NCBI RefSeq assembly: GCF_019049675.1
Contig: NZ_JAFMOW010000057.1
Location: 62,001-126,000 of the forward strand
Direction: 5' to 3'
Source: Rahnella bonaserana
GTDB lineage: Bacteria > Pseudomonadota > Gammaproteobacteria > Enterobacterales > Enterobacteriaceae
DNA: 64,000 nucleotides
The notes beneath the pieces were generated by a model, which was not told where the DNA came from, ran no database searches, and saw only the letters and a program-made list of their open reading frames with translations. Below are positions 38,503 to 49,011 of this stretch, piece by piece (position 1 is the stretch's first letter; every line of letters begins with the position of its first letter). A program made the position numbers and the translations under genes.

Positions 38503-38594
38503 TTTTTGATACTTCATGCGGTTTAGCCAGATAACTAACCGCTTTGCAAAGGGTCGTACTGCCCTTTGCTATCGGGTGTCTGAGCACCCCTTTT

Positions 38595-38619
38595 AATTTT
38601 TACGCAGGGTAAAATAATT
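38595..38619 (-). promoter_or_regulatory. AT-rich near-palindrome in ptsG promoter (Mlc-like candidate)
   Basis: An imperfect dyad centred on ACGCAGGG with T/A-rich arms, 120-145 nt upstream of ptsG, resembles the AT-rich dyads bound by Mlc. The match is by shape only. The minus-strand TATTTT in it could be the -10. Confidence 0.3.
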
Positions 38620-38632
38620 CCCTTTGTTAATG

Positions 38633-38648
38633 TTTGATGGCAGTCACG
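38633..38648 (-). promoter_or_regulatory. CRP-site candidate of ptsG
   Basis: On the minus strand CGTGA-CTGCCA-TCAAA matches TGTGA-N6-TCACA at 7 of 10 core positions, and lies about 30 bp from the candidate -10. The remainder of the 38503-38812 gap holds no gene that I can support. Confidence 0.4.
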
Positions 38649-38812
38649 TTTTTCTGAAAAATGCAGTGAGAGCGTTTAAAAAAACCACGATTTACAACAT
38701 TTAATCCGAAATAAACGCCTGTGCCCCCGTAAAAAACGGGGCCACAATACCTCATTCTGGTGATTAATTACGAGGTGTAAAATAAATCCGGCGTATATGA
38801 CTAAGCCTAAGA

Positions 38813-39607
38813 CTAGATCAGGGAGGAAGTATCGATGTGAAATAATCGTGAAAAGTTTGCGGTGGTCTCTTCGGCCAACTGTTCCACGCTCACACCTTTG
38901 AGCACGGCCATGTAATCTGCAACGTCACGCACATAAGCAGGCTGGTTCTCTTTACCACGATGTGGCACAGGTGCCAGATACGGCGAATCCGTTTCCACCA
39001 GCAGGCGATCCAGCGGAACATATCGGGCCACTTCACGTAAAGCTTCAGCGTTACGGAAAGTCACAATCCCTGAGAAGGAAATAAAGAATCCCAGCTCCAG
39101 CAGGAATTTTGCCGTCGGCAGATCCTCTGTGAAGCAATGCAAAACACCCCCACACTCCCCCGCCCGCTCTTCTTTGAGAATATCCAGCGTATCCTGACGG
39201 GCATCACGGGTATGGACGATCACCGGTTTGTTCAGCTCGCGGCCTATGCGGATGTGCTCGCGGAATGAATCCTGTTGCAGCTTCAGTTGATGCGCTTCTT
39301 TCTGGTAAAAATAATCCAGTCCGGTTTCACCCATCGCCACCACTTTCGGGCTGGCGGCAAGCTCACTAAGTTCTGCGAAATCATAGCCATCGTCAATATT
39401 CAGCGGATGCACACCGCAGGAAAATGCAACATCCGGGCGGTCACCAATAAGCTGTGTCATCGCACGATAGCCGGGCAACGTGGTCGCCACCGCCAGCATA
39501 AATTTCACGTCGCGTTCACGGGCTTTTTCCAGCACGTTATCAACGCCGGAGTGCAGCTCATCGTAATCAAGGCTGTCGAGATGACAGTGGGAATCGACTA
39601 AAAACAT
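38813..39607 (-). CDS. ycfH: TatD-family metal-dependent hydrolase YcfH
   Basis: 264 residues, an amidohydrolase-fold TatD-type deoxyribonuclease homologue. Metal ligands are visible as DSHCHLD (H7, H9), the Glu of MGETGLDY, VIVHTRDA, GGVLHCFTE and ETDSPYLAP. I chose ATG 39607 (MFLVDSHCHLDSLDYDEL) rather than the 32-residue longer frame that overlaps holB. It is the last gene of pabC-mltG-tmk-holB-ycfH. The substrate is uncertain; TatD relatives act on DNA ends or as D-aminoacyl-tRNA deacylases. Confidence 0.95.
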   Translation of the reverse strand: MFLVDSHCHLDSLDYDELHSGVDNVLEKARERDVKFMLAVATTLPGYRAMTQLIGDRPDVAFSCGVHPLNIDDGYDFAELSELAASPKVVAMGETGLDYFYQKEAHQLKLQQDSFREHIRIGRELNKPVIVHTRDARQDTLDILKEERAGECGGVLHCFTEDLPTAKFLLELGFFISFSGIVTFRNAEALREVARYVPLDRLLVETDSPYLAPVPHRGKENQPAYVRDVADYMAVLKGVSVEQLAEETTANFSRLFHIDTSSLI

Positions 39608-39635
39608 AGTAATTAACTCATCACAAATAAGAGGA

Positions 39636-40655
39636 TCAGCGCGAAAGCGCGGAACTGAAAATCGACGCAGAAACGGTACCCTGAAGCATTTGTTCCCACT
39701 CAAGGAGTTGTTCGGTCAGCAATAACTCACGGTTAACGCCGACGATAGAAAGCAACTGATGGCGGCAATGCATCCAGGCACTCACCGATTGCTGTAAAGC
39801 TACGCTGGACTGCGCACCGGCGAGCAACGCAATTAACGGCTGCTGGTCATGATTGATGATGAATTGTCCTGCGTGCTGTTGCCATTTGATGGCATCAAGC
39901 AGTAACGTCGCCAGCCAGTAAAGGCGCTCAGGCGCATCATCATGATTAAGCTGCGGCAAGAGGGAAAGCATATCCTGTTGCTGACATTGCGTATAAAGCT
40001 GCTGACATAATGCCACGCGTTGCTTCCAGCGTTCCGGCTGCAACAGTTCAATGGCTGACAATGGCGCACCGTTAGTCAGACGCAATGCCGTTTTAATCGA
40101 TACAGGATCAGCACTGAGCTGACGGTTGATCCACTGCACTGCCAGCGTTTCTTCCGGCACCGGCAGATGCCAGTAAAAACAGCGGCTGCGGATTGTCGCC
40201 AGTAGCGCCGAAGGCTCACGACATCCCAGCAGGAAATAGGTACCGGCTGGCGGCTCTTCCAGCGTTTTCAGCAAGGCATTTGCCGCGGCTTCGGTCAGCA
40301 ATTCCGTTTGCGGGATCCAGACAACTTTCGAACCGCCCTGTTGGGAATAATTGTAGAGCGTTTCGATGAGCTGACGCACCGGGTCAATGCCCAGCGAGTT
40401 TTTTCCCTTTTCAGGTTGCAGGATATGCCAGTCAGGATGGTTGCCGGCAATCATCAGCTGACAGCTGTGGCATGTACCACAACTCTTTTCGCCGTCCTTA
40501 TGCTGGCACAGCAGCCAGCGGCTCAGACCATATACCAGCGCCTCATCCCCGATACCTGCGGCGGCATGCATGAGAACCGCATGATGACCGCGGCCTGTCA
40601 GATATTGACCTGTCAGTTGGCGGTAAGGCGCGCTGAGCCACGGATACCAGTTCAT
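39636..40655 (-). CDS. holB: DNA polymerase III delta-prime subunit
   Basis: Clamp-loader subunit that opens the beta sliding clamp together with delta and gamma/tau. The 339 residues (E. coli 334) form an AAA+ fold with a degenerate P-loop ([11 protein letters not shown], lacking the GKT), so no ATP binding, as in E. coli. The zinc module CGTC-HSC is present, plus the arginine-finger segment [13 protein letters not shown]. The C-terminal helical collar follows. ATG 40655 overlaps the tmk stop by 4 bp (ATGA). Confidence 0.95.
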   Translation of the reverse strand: MNWYPWLSAPYRQLTGQYLTGRGHHAVLMHAAAGIGDEALVYGLSRWLLCQHKDGEKSCGTCHSCQLMIAGNHPDWHILQPEKGKNSLGIDPVRQLIETLYNYSQQGGSKVVWIPQTELLTEAAANALLKTLEEPPAGTYFLLGCREPSALLATIRSRCFYWHLPVPEETLAVQWINRQLSADPVSIKTALRLTNGAPLSAIELLQPERWKQRVALCQQLYTQCQQQDMLSLLPQLNHDDAPERLYWLATLLLDAIKWQQHAGQFIINHDQQPLIALLAGAQSSVALQQSVSAWMHCRHQLLSIVGVNRELLLTEQLLEWEQMLQGTVSASIFSSALSR

Positions 40656-41299
40656 GAATGCTCCCGGGTTGCCTGCTCGTCAAACCAGTTTTTCAGTGTC
40701 TGTTCGATCGAAGCCTTAACCTGTTCAATGGTCTGAGAGGCATCGATGGTTTTAATGCGGCTGTCAGCGGCGGCAAGCTCCAGATAACGCGCACGCGTAC
40801 GTTCAAAGAACGGCAACGCTTCCTGCTCGATACGATCCAGTTCACCGCGCGCACGGGCACGTTGCAGGCCGATAGCCGGAGGCAAATCCAGATACAACGT
40901 CAGATCCGGGCGGAAATCACCCAGAACGGTATCACGCAAAGAAGTCATCAGTCTGGCATCAATCCCACGTCCGCCGCCCTGATAAGCTTGCGAGGAAAGA
41001 TCATGCCGGTCGCCCACTACCCAGGCACCGCGAGCCAAAGCGGGTAAAATCACTGTCTCAACCAACTGGACACGGGCAGCATAAAGCATCAGTACTTCAG
41101 CTTTAACGGTCGGCTTTTCACCCTCTACGCCACGTTTAAATAAATCGCGCAATTTCTCCGCCAGCGGCGTACCGCCGGGCTCGCGGGTAAACACAATTTC
41201 TTCCACACCGTGCTGGCGCAATGCATCCACCACCACGTTATGAGCAGTGGTTTTTCCCGCCCCTTCGAGGCCTTCAATGACAATGAAGTTACTTTTCAT
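40652..41299 (-). CDS. tmk: Thymidylate kinase
   Basis: Phosphorylates dTMP to dTDP. 215 residues (E. coli 213). P-loop GLEGAGKTT (residues 9-17), DR(H)-type motif [19 protein letters not shown], the [12 protein letters not shown] segment and a LID region [12 protein letters not shown] typical of the type II enzyme. The start overlaps mltG by 11 bp and the end overlaps holB by 4 bp, so the three are translationally coupled. Confidence 0.97.
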   Translation of the reverse strand: MKSNFIVIEGLEGAGKTTAHNVVVDALRQHGVEEIVFTREPGGTPLAEKLRDLFKRGVEGEKPTVKAEVLMLYAARVQLVETVILPALARGAWVVGDRHDLSSQAYQGGGRGIDARLMTSLRDTVLGDFRPDLTLYLDLPPAIGLQRARARGELDRIEQEALPFFERTRARYLELAAADSRIKTIDASQTIEQVKASIEQTLKNWFDEQATREHS

Positions 41300-42314
41300 T
41301 CTTGTTCTTAAGAGCCTCTATATACACACGAACCGCCTTGTTATGGTTCTCAAGGTTAGTGCTGAAAGTATGCCCGCCTTTGCCGTCAGCGACAAAATAA
41401 AGATAAGGCGTTTTTGCGGGATGGGCCGCAGCCTGAAGAGAGGCTTCACTCGGCATCGCAATCGGCGACGGCGGCAGACCGGTAATCACATAAGTATTGT
41501 AAGGGGTCGGCGTTTCTAAATCTTTCTTAGTGATATTACCGGTGTAATTATCTCCCATACCATAAATGACGGTCGGGTCTGTTTGCAGACGCATACCAAT
41601 CCGCAGACGGTTGATGAACACGGAAGCCACTTCCGGACGTTCATCTTTCACGGCAGTTTCTTTTTCGATAATCGACGCCATGGTGACCAACTCTGCAGGC
41701 GTTTTATAGGGCAGAGAATCCGCGCGGTCTTTCCAGATATCTGCCACAGTTTTTTCCATCCGCACATGAGCACGTTTGAGCAGAGATAAATCCGTCATGC
41801 CCGCTGTGTAATGGTAAGTATCCGGATACAACCAGCCTTCGGCATTTTTGGTATCGGTCAGGCCCAATGCAGTGGCGATCTCTTCACCACTTTTCCCGCT
41901 GAGCTCATGCCTGAGATACTCTGATTTATCTAAAACCTTCATCCAGTCGCTGAGCTTAAAGCCCTCGACAAAACGAATGCTAAATTGGGCTTCTTTGCCG
42001 CTTTTCAGCAGTTCCAGCATCTGGCGAACGGTCATGCCTTTTTCGAAACGGTAGGTTCCGGCCTTAAAGTCGCTCAGTTCGGGCTCTAAACGTAATAACC
42101 ACGGGAACCACGGATTGGGCTTCATCAGTTTCTTGTCGATAAGCAGTGTTTCCAGTACCACACGTCCGGTACCGGCAGGCAAGGTAAAGATCGTTTCACT
42201 GCTGACATTGATCGGGCGGTCCGCAAACTGTTTCACTTTCTGGTAGGCAAACGTCGCCAGTCCTGCAAGGATCAGGACAATCAGGGCGAAGATTTTGGTC
42301 TTTTTGTTTGTCAT
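41289..42314 (-). CDS. mltG: Endolytic murein transglycosylase MltG
   Basis: An inner-membrane lytic transglycosylase that cuts nascent glycan strands and sets their length. 341 residues (E. coli 340). One N-terminal TM at about 8-27, a LysM-like subdomain, then the YceG domain with the catalytic glutamate in [15 protein letters not shown] (near 218), [17 protein letters not shown], and the C-terminal [16 protein letters not shown]. It lies 14 nt after pabC and overlaps tmk, matching the E. coli pabC-mltG-tmk-holB order. Confidence 0.96.
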   Translation of the reverse strand: MTNKKTKIFALIVLILAGLATFAYQKVKQFADRPINVSSETIFTLPAGTGRVVLETLLIDKKLMKPNPWFPWLLRLEPELSDFKAGTYRFEKGMTVRQMLELLKSGKEAQFSIRFVEGFKLSDWMKVLDKSEYLRHELSGKSGEEIATALGLTDTKNAEGWLYPDTYHYTAGMTDLSLLKRAHVRMEKTVADIWKDRADSLPYKTPAELVTMASIIEKETAVKDERPEVASVFINRLRIGMRLQTDPTVIYGMGDNYTGNITKKDLETPTPYNTYVITGLPPSPIAMPSEASLQAAAHPAKTPYLYFVADGKGGHTFSTNLENHNKAVRVYIEALKNKNEK

Positions 42315-42328
42315 TGTTTATTCACTTT

Positions 42329-43126
42329 TTAACAGTTCTGGAGCAAAAAATCGTACAAATCTCGGGATGGATAATGCCACCCGCTGGCCTTTGCCACGGG
42401 TAAAACCGGCATCAGTGCATTACAAATCAGCACCTCATTGGCATCCGACAATGCTTCAGCGGGTTCACTGACAATATGCAATGTCCAGCGCGAGGTGTTT
42501 TCAATGAGCCGGATAATGTGCCGGCGCATCACACCATCCACGCCCGACTGCGATAAATCCGGTGTAAATACCTGATTCCCCTTTCGCCAGAATAAATTAG
42601 CCGAACAGCATTCCACCAGGCAACCTGAGGTGTCAACCACCAGAGCCTCGTCGGCATCCGTCTGGTCAAGATGCAGGCGGATCATCACCTGCTCAAGCCG
42701 GTTTAAGTGTTTTATGCCAGCCAGCAGCGGATTCTTACTCAACGTCACCGGGCTCAGGGCCAGCTTCACACCGCCTTGGCGCAACGCGTGATAATGTGCC
42801 GGATAAGCAGACACAGATACAATCCGGGTCGGAGCAGAGCATCCTGCTGAGCTGTATCCACGTCCACCTTGCCCGCGCGTGACAACCGCTTTAACAACAG
42901 CCTCTTCCTGTTGTCCCGCAGCCAGTACCATTTCACGTTCGAACGCAGCCCAGTCCACGCCATCAATATGCAAAACTGACGCCGCGCGCTGCATCCGCGC
43001 GAGGTGTTCTGGGAGAAACTGGATTTCACCGCGCAACACCCTGGCCGTAGTGAAGCAACCGTCGCCAAATTGCACAGACCGGTCTGCCGCTGGCAATGTT
43101 GTCGCCGCCTCACCGTTAATCCACAT
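42329..43126 (-). CDS. pabC: 4-amino-4-deoxychorismate lyase
   Basis: A PLP enzyme that splits aminodeoxychorismate to p-aminobenzoate and pyruvate for folate synthesis. 265 residues (E. coli 269), fold-type IV PLP. Motifs: FGDGCFTTARV (N-terminal), the PLP lysine in AGIKHLNRLEQV, ECCSANLFWRKGN, and DEVLICNALMPVLPV. ATG 43126 follows AGGAGAAAGTAACC. The 43127-43313 gap to the fabF terminator holds its promoter region; no gene is seen there. Confidence 0.94.
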   Translation of the reverse strand: MWINGEAATTLPAADRSVQFGDGCFTTARVLRGEIQFLPEHLARMQRAASVLHIDGVDWAAFEREMVLAAGQQEEAVVKAVVTRGQGGRGYSSAGCSAPTRIVSVSAYPAHYHALRQGGVKLALSPVTLSKNPLLAGIKHLNRLEQVMIRLHLDQTDADEALVVDTSGCLVECCSANLFWRKGNQVFTPDLSQSGVDGVMRRHIIRLIENTSRWTLHIVSEPAEALSDANEVLICNALMPVLPVAKASGWHYPSRDLYDFLLQNC

Positions 43127-43313
43127 GGTTACTTTCTCCTGACTTCAGGGTTAGGGTTCTCCGACTGTTGAGACTGCGTGAGCAGGCTTCTGGCAGCAAG
43201 GGGAGCATTCTTACTTTATCGTAACGGTGAGCCGAACTGGCGGGAAGACTCTTTCCGTTGAGCTGCCGTTTGATTCTATTTTCCCACATCGCAACCACTT
43301 TTATTCAGACAGC

Positions 43314-43340
43314 AAAAAGGCCCGATTAACGGGCCTTTTT
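43314..43340 (-). terminator. Terminator of fabF
   Basis: A perfect 11-bp stem AAAAAGGCCCG/CGGGCCTTTTT (43314-43324 with 43330-43340) with a 5-nt loop, 20 nt after the fabF stop. It separates the fab cluster from pabC. Confidence 0.92.
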
Positions 43341-43359
43341 CAATAACACACCGGCGCAA

Positions 43360-44601
43360 TCACATCTTGCGGAATACCAGAGAACCGTTAGTTCCGCCGA
43401 ATCCGAAGGAGTTACACAGTGAATATTGCAAGTCTTTCACCTGACGCGCTTCGTGCGGTACAAAGTCCAGATCACAACCTTCGTCTGGATTGTCCAGATT
43501 CAGGGTCGGTGGAACGGCCTGATCACGCAGTGCCAGTAAAGTGAAGATAGACTCTACAGCACCCGCAGCACCTAACAAATGCCCCGTCATAGACTTGGTA
43601 GAGCTGACCAGCACTTTGTGCGCATCCGCACCAAAGACAGATTTAACTGCCTGCGCTTCGGCTTTGTCACCCGCCGGGGTAGAGGTCCCGTGCGCGTTGA
43701 TATAGCCAATTTGCGATGCCGAAATACCTGCATCACGCAGGGCATTTTCCATCGCCAGCGCAGCACCTGCACCATCTTCCGGTGGAGAGGTCATATGGTA
43801 AGCATCGCTGCTCATACCAAAGCCGACGATTTCTGCATAAATTTTCGCACCGCGCTTGCGGGCGTGTTCGTACTCTTCCAGCACCATGATACCGGCACCA
43901 TCTCCCAGGACGAAACCATCACGATCTTTATCCCACGGACGGCTTGCTGCCTGCGGATTATCGTTACGCGTGGATAACGCGCGTGCTGCACCGAAACCAC
44001 CGACACCCAGCGGAGTGCTGGCTTTTTCAGCGCCGCCGGCCAGCATAACGTCAGCATCGTTATAGGCGATGATACGTGCTGCATGACCAATATTATGCAC
44101 GCCAGAAGTACAGGCTGTAGCAATCGAAATACTCGGCCCACGTAACCCGAACATGATACTCAGATGACCGGCAATCATGTTCACGATGGTTGATGGAACG
44201 AAAAAAGGACTAATTTTGCGAGGTCCGCCGTTAACCAATGACGTATGGTTTTCTTCAATCAGACCAAGTCCGCCAATGCCAGAACCGATCGCCGCACCAA
44301 TGCGTGTCGCGTTCTCAGCAGTCACTTCAAGCCCGGAGTCTTGCATCGCCTGAATACCGGCAGTAATACCATACTGAATAAAAGCGTCCATCTTGCGGGC
44401 ATCTTTGCGCGGGATGTAGTCTTCACAGTTAAAATCTTTTACTAAGCCAGCAAAACGCGTTGCATAGGCACTAGTATCAAAATGGTCGATCAGGCTGATG
44501 CCACTCTGACCGGCAAGGAGAGCGTTCCAAGTGGACTCTACAGTATTGCCGACAGGAGACAGCATGCCCAGTCCAGTCACTACAACTCGACGCTTAGACA
44601 C
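43360..44601 (-). CDS. fabF: 3-oxoacyl-ACP synthase II
   Basis: Elongating beta-ketoacyl-ACP synthase, important for cis-vaccenate formation and temperature control of membrane fluidity. The 413 residues match E. coli. Thiolase fold with active-site cysteine C164 ([10 protein letters not shown]), the two histidines in [11 protein letters not shown] (about 304) and [11 protein letters not shown] (about 341), and the glycine-rich [11 protein letters not shown] end. Downstream of acpP across a hairpin that ends in a T-run, which likely reduces fabF expression relative to acpP. Confidence 0.98.
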   Translation of the reverse strand: MSKRRVVVTGLGMLSPVGNTVESTWNALLAGQSGISLIDHFDTSAYATRFAGLVKDFNCEDYIPRKDARKMDAFIQYGITAGIQAMQDSGLEVTAENATRIGAAIGSGIGGLGLIEENHTSLVNGGPRKISPFFVPSTIVNMIAGHLSIMFGLRGPSISIATACTSGVHNIGHAARIIAYNDADVMLAGGAEKASTPLGVGGFGAARALSTRNDNPQAASRPWDKDRDGFVLGDGAGIMVLEEYEHARKRGAKIYAEIVGFGMSSDAYHMTSPPEDGAGAALAMENALRDAGISASQIGYINAHGTSTPAGDKAEAQAVKSVFGADAHKVLVSSTKSMTGHLLGAAGAVESIFTLLALRDQAVPPTLNLDNPDEGCDLDFVPHEARQVKDLQYSLCNSFGFGGTNGSLVFRKM

Positions 44602-44643
44602 GTGTGTCCTCCAGGGAGGGAAAAAAGTAGTAATACCGTGGGA

Positions 44644-44677
44644 TAAAAAAAACTTAGGCGGTCAAATGACCGCCTAA
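44644..44677 (-). terminator. Terminator/attenuator between acpP and fabF
   Basis: On the minus strand: an 11-bp perfect stem TTAGGCGGTCA/TGACCGCCTAA (44654-44664 with 44667-44677), a 2-nt loop and T8. It lies 25 nt after the acpP stop and could uncouple the abundant acpP mRNA from fabF. Confidence 0.9.
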
Positions 44678-44702
44678 CTATCTAAACTTAAAGCATGTAC
44701 GC

Positions 44703-44939
44703 TTACTGTTGGCTAGCGTTGATAAAATCAATTGCTGCCTGAACAGTAGTGATTTTTTCAGCTTCTTCGTCAGGGATCTCGGTATCAAACTCTTCTTCCA
44801 GAGCCATAACCAGCTCAACGGTGTCGAGAGAATCAGCGCCAAGGTCGTCTACGAAAGATGCAGCATTCACTACTTCTTCCTGTTTAACACCCAGCTGTTC
44901 AACGATGATTTTCTTAACGCGTTCTTCGATAGTGCTCAT
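44703..44939 (-). CDS. acpP: Acyl carrier protein
   Basis: Carries growing acyl chains on phosphopantetheine. The 78 residues are nearly identical to E. coli ACP; the modified serine is S37 counting the initiator Met ([10 protein letters not shown]). Very acidic helices II and III ([18 protein letters not shown]). It lies between fabG and fabF, with its own promoter-like sequence upstream and a terminator downstream, as expected for a very abundant protein. Confidence 0.99.
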   Translation of the reverse strand: MSTIEERVKKIIVEQLGVKQEEVVNAASFVDDLGADSLDTVELVMALEEEFDTEIPDEEAEKITTVQAAIDFINASQQ

Positions 44940-44984
44940 ACTCTTAAATTTCCTATCAAAACTCGCTTTCGCGATGGTTTTCGT

Positions 44985-45012
44985 AGTGTATAAAATGTTG
45001 AAAAAGATGCAA
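44985..45012 (-). promoter_or_regulatory. acpP promoter candidate
   Basis: On the minus strand TTGCAT (45007-45012) is followed after 16 nt by TACACT (44985-44990), 46 nt upstream of the acpP ATG. Spacing and position suit a sigma-70 promoter, and a dedicated acpP promoter is known in E. coli. Confidence 0.5.
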
Positions 45013-45048
45013 CTAAATCCAGGCTGGTCAAACCACGAATTTGCTCTA

Positions 45049-45070
45049 TTTTGCGGTTTTTACCGCAAAA
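45049..45070. terminator. Hairpin in the fabG-acpP gap
   Basis: A 9-bp stem TTTTGCGGT/ACCGCAAAA (45049-45057 with 45062-45070) with a TTTT loop, 22 nt after fabG. On the minus strand no T-run follows, so readthrough from fabG into acpP is likely. Confidence 0.4.
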
Positions 45071-45092
45071 AACGCAAATAATTTCGTAATTT

Positions 45093-45827
45093 TTAAATCA
45101 TATACATGCCGCCATTGACATGTAATGTTTCACCCGTGATGTAGCCGGCCTCGTCAGAGGCTAAAAAAGCAACGGCGCTGGCAATTTCTTTGGCATCGCC
45201 CAACCGGTTGGCTGGAACTGATGACAAAATGCCTGCGCGTTGATCATCTGTCAACGCCCTTGTCATATCCGTCTCAATAAAGCCGGGAGCGACGACGTTG
45301 ACAGTAATGCCACGTGAAGCGACTTCACGTGCCAAAGACTTACTAAAACCAATCAAGCCAGCTTTAGCCGCCGCGTAGTTCGCCTGCCCTGCGTTACCCA
45401 TGGTGCCAACAACGGAACCAATTGTAATAATCCGTCCACACCGTTTCTTCATCATAGCTCGCATGACAGCTTTTGACAGCCGAAACACAGAAGTCAGATT
45501 CGTATCCAGGATATCCTGCCACTCATCATCCTTCATACGCATGAGAAGGTTATCACGGGTAATGCCGGCATTATTAACTAAAATATCAATTTCGCCAAAT
45601 TCAGCTCGAATAGTCGCCAATACTTGCTCAATAGATGCAGAATCAACCACATTGAGCATAATACCTTTGCCATTTTCGCCTAAATATTCGCTGATCGCTT
45701 CAGCACCTTTCTCGCTGGTCGCAGTGCCGATCACTTTCGCACCGCCTGCTACCAGTTTCTCTGCAATAGCGCGGCCAATACCACGACTGGCACCAGTAAC
45801 AAGTGCAATTTTGCCTTCAAAGGTCAT
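45093..45827 (-). CDS. fabG: 3-oxoacyl-ACP reductase
   Basis: NADPH-dependent ketoreductase of fatty acid elongation. I chose ATG 45827 (MTFEGKIALVTG) because it gives 244 residues, as in E. coli, with AGAGG 7 nt upstream; the ATG two codons earlier abuts the ribosome binding site. SDR motifs: TGASRGIGRAIAE (residues 10-22), NNAG (about 86-89), catalytic S-Y-K with ITIGSVVG, YAAAKAGLIG, and GFIETDMTR. Follows fabD by 13 nt. Confidence 0.97.
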   Translation of the reverse strand: MTFEGKIALVTGASRGIGRAIAEKLVAGGAKVIGTATSEKGAEAISEYLGENGKGIMLNVVDSASIEQVLATIRAEFGEIDILVNNAGITRDNLLMRMKDDEWQDILDTNLTSVFRLSKAVMRAMMKKRCGRIITIGSVVGTMGNAGQANYAAAKAGLIGFSKSLAREVASRGITVNVVAPGFIETDMTRALTDDQRAGILSSVPANRLGDAKEIASAVAFLASDEAGYITGETLHVNGGMYMI

Positions 45828-45840
45828 ACTCATCCTCTTA

Positions 45841-46770
45841 TTACTGCTCTAACGCCGCTGCCAGGCTTACCGTGTCATTCACAGCAGCCGCCGTCAGGGT
45901 GTCAACAATACGTTTAGTCAGACCGGTCAGCACTTTCCCCGGCCCCACTTCTAATAACTGCTCAACGCCTTGTGCTGCCATAAATTCGACAGACTCAGTC
46001 CAGCGCACCGGGCTGTACAACTGGCGTACCAGCGCACTGCGGATGGCTTCAGGAGACGTTTCGATTTTCACATCAACGTTATTCACCACAGAATACTGAG
46101 GTGCGCTGAAAGTCACGTTTTCGAGTGCAACGGCCAGTTTATCCGCAGCAGGCTTCATCAGCGCACAATGTGATGGCACGCTAACTGGAAGAGGCAGAGC
46201 ACGTTTTGCACCCGCTGCTTTACAGGCTGCACCGGCACGTTCTACCGCTTCTTTGTTACCCGCGATCACTATCTGACCTGGCGAGTTAAAGTTAACCGGA
46301 GAAACAACCTGCCCCTGTGCAGACTCTTCGCACGCTCTAGCAATCGCGTCGTTATCCAGACCGATAATAGCGTACATTGCGCCAGTTCCAGCCGGAACCG
46401 CTTCCTGCATCAGTTTGCCGCGCAGTTCAACCAGGGAAATCGCCTGTTTGAAATCCAGCACACCGGCACAAACCAGAGCAGAATATTCGCCCAGACTATG
46501 ACCCGCCATCAGAACAGGCTGAGTGCCGTTCTGCTGCTGCCATACACGCCAGATCGCGACTGAAGCGGCCAGCAACGCAGGCTGCGTCTGCCAGGTTTTA
46601 TTCAGTTCTTCAGCAGGCCCCTGTTGCACCAGCTGCCACAAATCATATCCCAGCGCCGAAGAAGCTTCGGCAAATGTTTCTTCAACCACCGGATGCGCGG
46701 CGGCTAAATCCGCCAGCATACCGAGCGTCTGAGAACCCTGACCAGGGAAAACAACTGCAATTTTTGTCAT
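45841..46770 (-). CDS. fabD: Malonyl-CoA:ACP transacylase
   Basis: Moves malonyl from CoA to ACP. The 309 residues equal E. coli. The GQGSQ motif (10-14) forms the oxyanion side, the nucleophile S92 sits in AGHSLGEYSAL, and the catalytic histidine in VSVPSHCALM is near 201. It lies 18 nt after fabH and 13 nt before fabG, in the fabH-fabD-fabG order typical of enterobacteria. Confidence 0.98.
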   Translation of the reverse strand: MTKIAVVFPGQGSQTLGMLADLAAAHPVVEETFAEASSALGYDLWQLVQQGPAEELNKTWQTQPALLAASVAIWRVWQQQNGTQPVLMAGHSLGEYSALVCAGVLDFKQAISLVELRGKLMQEAVPAGTGAMYAIIGLDNDAIARACEESAQGQVVSPVNFNSPGQIVIAGNKEAVERAGAACKAAGAKRALPLPVSVPSHCALMKPAADKLAVALENVTFSAPQYSVVNNVDVKIETSPEAIRSALVRQLYSPVRWTESVEFMAAQGVEQLLEVGPGKVLTGLTKRIVDTLTAAAVNDTVSLAAALEQ

Positions 46771-46788
46771 TTTTATCTTCCTGTTAAA

Positions 46789-47742
46789 TCAAAAACGTAC
46801 CAGCGCCGAGCCCCAGGTAAAGCCACCGCCAAATGCTTCGAGCAACACTAATTGCCCGCGCTGAATTCTTCCGTCACGCACAGCTTCGTCAAAGGCAGCA
46901 GGCACAGAGGCCGCAGAGGTATTGCCATGACGATCGAGCGTAACCACCACTTTATCCATTCCCATACCCAGCTTTTTCGCTGTCGCACTGATAATGCGCA
47001 GGTTCGCCTGATGCGGAACCAGCCAGTCAAGTGCAGTACGGTCAAGATTATTTGCGGTCAGGGTTTCATCAACAATGTGCGCCAGTTCAGTCACAGCGAC
47101 TTTGAAGACTTCATTACCGGCCATAGTGACATAAGCAGGTTTTTCAGGCTCTGTCTGGCTTGGGTATGCCAGCGTCAGCAGGTTGCCGTAATGACCATCC
47201 GCATGCATATGCGTAGAAATGATGCCCTGCTCTTCTGATGCGCCCAGCAATACTGCGCCCGCGCCATCACCGAAGAGAATAACCGTACCGCGATCTTCAG
47301 GATCGAGTTTACGCGACAGCACATCAGAACCGATCACCAGTGCATATTTCACGGCACCGTTTTTGATGTATTGATCGGCAACGCTCAGTGCATAGGTAAA
47401 ACCTGCACAAGCGGCAGCCAGATCGAACGCTGCAGAATCCTTAATGCCCAGCATGTTCTGCACCTGGCAGGCTGAACTCGGGAATGCGTGTGAAGATGAG
47501 GTTGTTGCAACAATGATCAAGCCCACGTCGCTTGCGCTAACGCCGGCCATTTCGAGTGCTTTTTCTGCAGCGTGCAGGCCCATTGTGGCCACAGTCTCAT
47601 CCGGTGCAGCGATACGACGTTCACGAATACCTGTGCGGGTGACAATCCACTCGTCGGAGGTATCCACCATTTTTTCTAAGTCGGCATTAGTCCGAACTTG
47701 CACGGGCAAATAGCTCCCCGTACCGAGAATTTTTGTATACAT
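46789..47742 (-). CDS. fabH: 3-oxoacyl-ACP synthase III
   Basis: Starts fatty acid synthesis by condensing acetyl-CoA with malonyl-ACP. The 317 residues equal E. coli. Catalytic cysteine C112 ([12 protein letters not shown]), histidine in [10 protein letters not shown] (about 244) and asparagine in [12 protein letters not shown] (about 274). The end is [16 protein letters not shown]. It lies 6 nt after plsX. Confidence 0.98.
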   Translation of the reverse strand: MYTKILGTGSYLPVQVRTNADLEKMVDTSDEWIVTRTGIRERRIAAPDETVATMGLHAAEKALEMAGVSASDVGLIIVATTSSSHAFPSSACQVQNMLGIKDSAAFDLAAACAGFTYALSVADQYIKNGAVKYALVIGSDVLSRKLDPEDRGTVILFGDGAGAVLLGASEEQGIISTHMHADGHYGNLLTLAYPSQTEPEKPAYVTMAGNEVFKVAVTELAHIVDETLTANNLDRTALDWLVPHQANLRIISATAKKLGMGMDKVVVTLDRHGNTSAASVPAAFDEAVRDGRIQRGQLVLLEAFGGGFTWGSALVRF

Positions 47743-47748
47743 GTACGA

Positions 47749-48783
47749 TCAGTCACTCTTGGGTAATACAGCTTCAAGGCGCGCGGCAATCCGCTGAGGG
47801 ACCTGCCGCTGCACCGCCTGCACAGCCTGTTCGATAGCAACAGCAAACGCACGCTGGTTTGCTCCGCCATGGCTTTTAATAACGATGCCCCGTAATCCTA
47901 ACAAACATGCGCCATTATACTGGTCGGGGTTGAGGTGGCTAAAACGCTTTAGCAACTTCTTCTGAACTATCCGTCCCAACCATTTCAACCACCAGGCCTT
48001 CTTGCCACCCTCACCGGAGGATTTTAACAGTGACAAAAACATCCTTATTACGCCTTCCATGGTCTTGAGCGTAACATTCCCAACGAAGCCATCACACACC
48101 ATCACATCCGTCTTACCGGTCAGAAGGTCATTGCCTTCAAGATAGCCGATATAGTTGATTAATGCGGTATTTTTTAAAATAGCTGCGGCTTCGCGGATAT
48201 TATCCAGCCCTTTGCTTTCCTCTTCGCCGATATTGAGTAAGGCGACGCGGGGGTTACTGATACCCACCACCTGCTCCGCCATTACTGCACCCATCACGGC
48301 AAACTGGACCAGCATCGTGCTGTCACACTCAACGTTAGCTCCCAAATCCAGCACCACAGTTTTACTGCGTTGCTGATTAGGCAGAACGCTCATCAGCGCC
48401 GGGCGCTCAATGCCATCCAGCGGCTTGACCACCATTTTGGCTAATCCCATCAGAGCACCGGTATTCCCGGCACTGACACATGCCTGTGCCTCTCCGCTTT
48501 TGATCAGTTCCAGCGCCACACGCATTGAGCTTCCTTTACTGGCACGTATAGCTTGCGACGCACGCATGTCACTGGCTATTACTGATTCAGCAGGAATTAT
48601 CCGGATTCGTTCTATTAAAGAAGGATCGGCTTTAGCTAAGAAAGGTGTGATTGCGTCGGGATCACCGACCAGAAGAAGATCTAATTCAGAATTAGAGATC
48701 AGTGCCTGCAATGAAGCAGGCACTGTGACGGAAGGACCGAAATCTCCGCCCATTACATCTAACGCGATGGTTAGACGAGTCAA
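47749..48783 (-). CDS. plsX: Phosphate acyltransferase PlsX
   Basis: Converts acyl-ACP to acyl-phosphate for phospholipid synthesis. I chose TTG 48783 (reads [19 protein letters not shown]), which aligns with the E. coli start and has AAGG upstream, giving 344 residues. An ATG 15 codons earlier (48828) is possible but lies next to rpmF and adds unconserved residues. Family motifs: [52 protein letters not shown]. The C-terminus is a little shorter than in E. coli (356 in total). Confidence 0.95.
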   Translation of the reverse strand: MTRLTIALDVMGGDFGPSVTVPASLQALISNSELDLLLVGDPDAITPFLAKADPSLIERIRIIPAESVIASDMRASQAIRASKGSSMRVALELIKSGEAQACVSAGNTGALMGLAKMVVKPLDGIERPALMSVLPNQQRSKTVVLDLGANVECDSTMLVQFAVMGAVMAEQVVGISNPRVALLNIGEEESKGLDNIREAAAILKNTALINYIGYLEGNDLLTGKTDVMVCDGFVGNVTLKTMEGVIRMFLSLLKSSGEGGKKAWWLKWLGRIVQKKLLKRFSHLNPDQYNGACLLGLRGIVIKSHGGANQRAFAVAIEQAVQAVQRQVPQRIAARLEAVLPKSD

Positions 48784-48831
48784 GGTATCGCCTTGCCAGC
48801 ACTTATCACGTGAATAAGTTGCAGGCAATTA

Positions 48832-49011
<180 letters not shown>

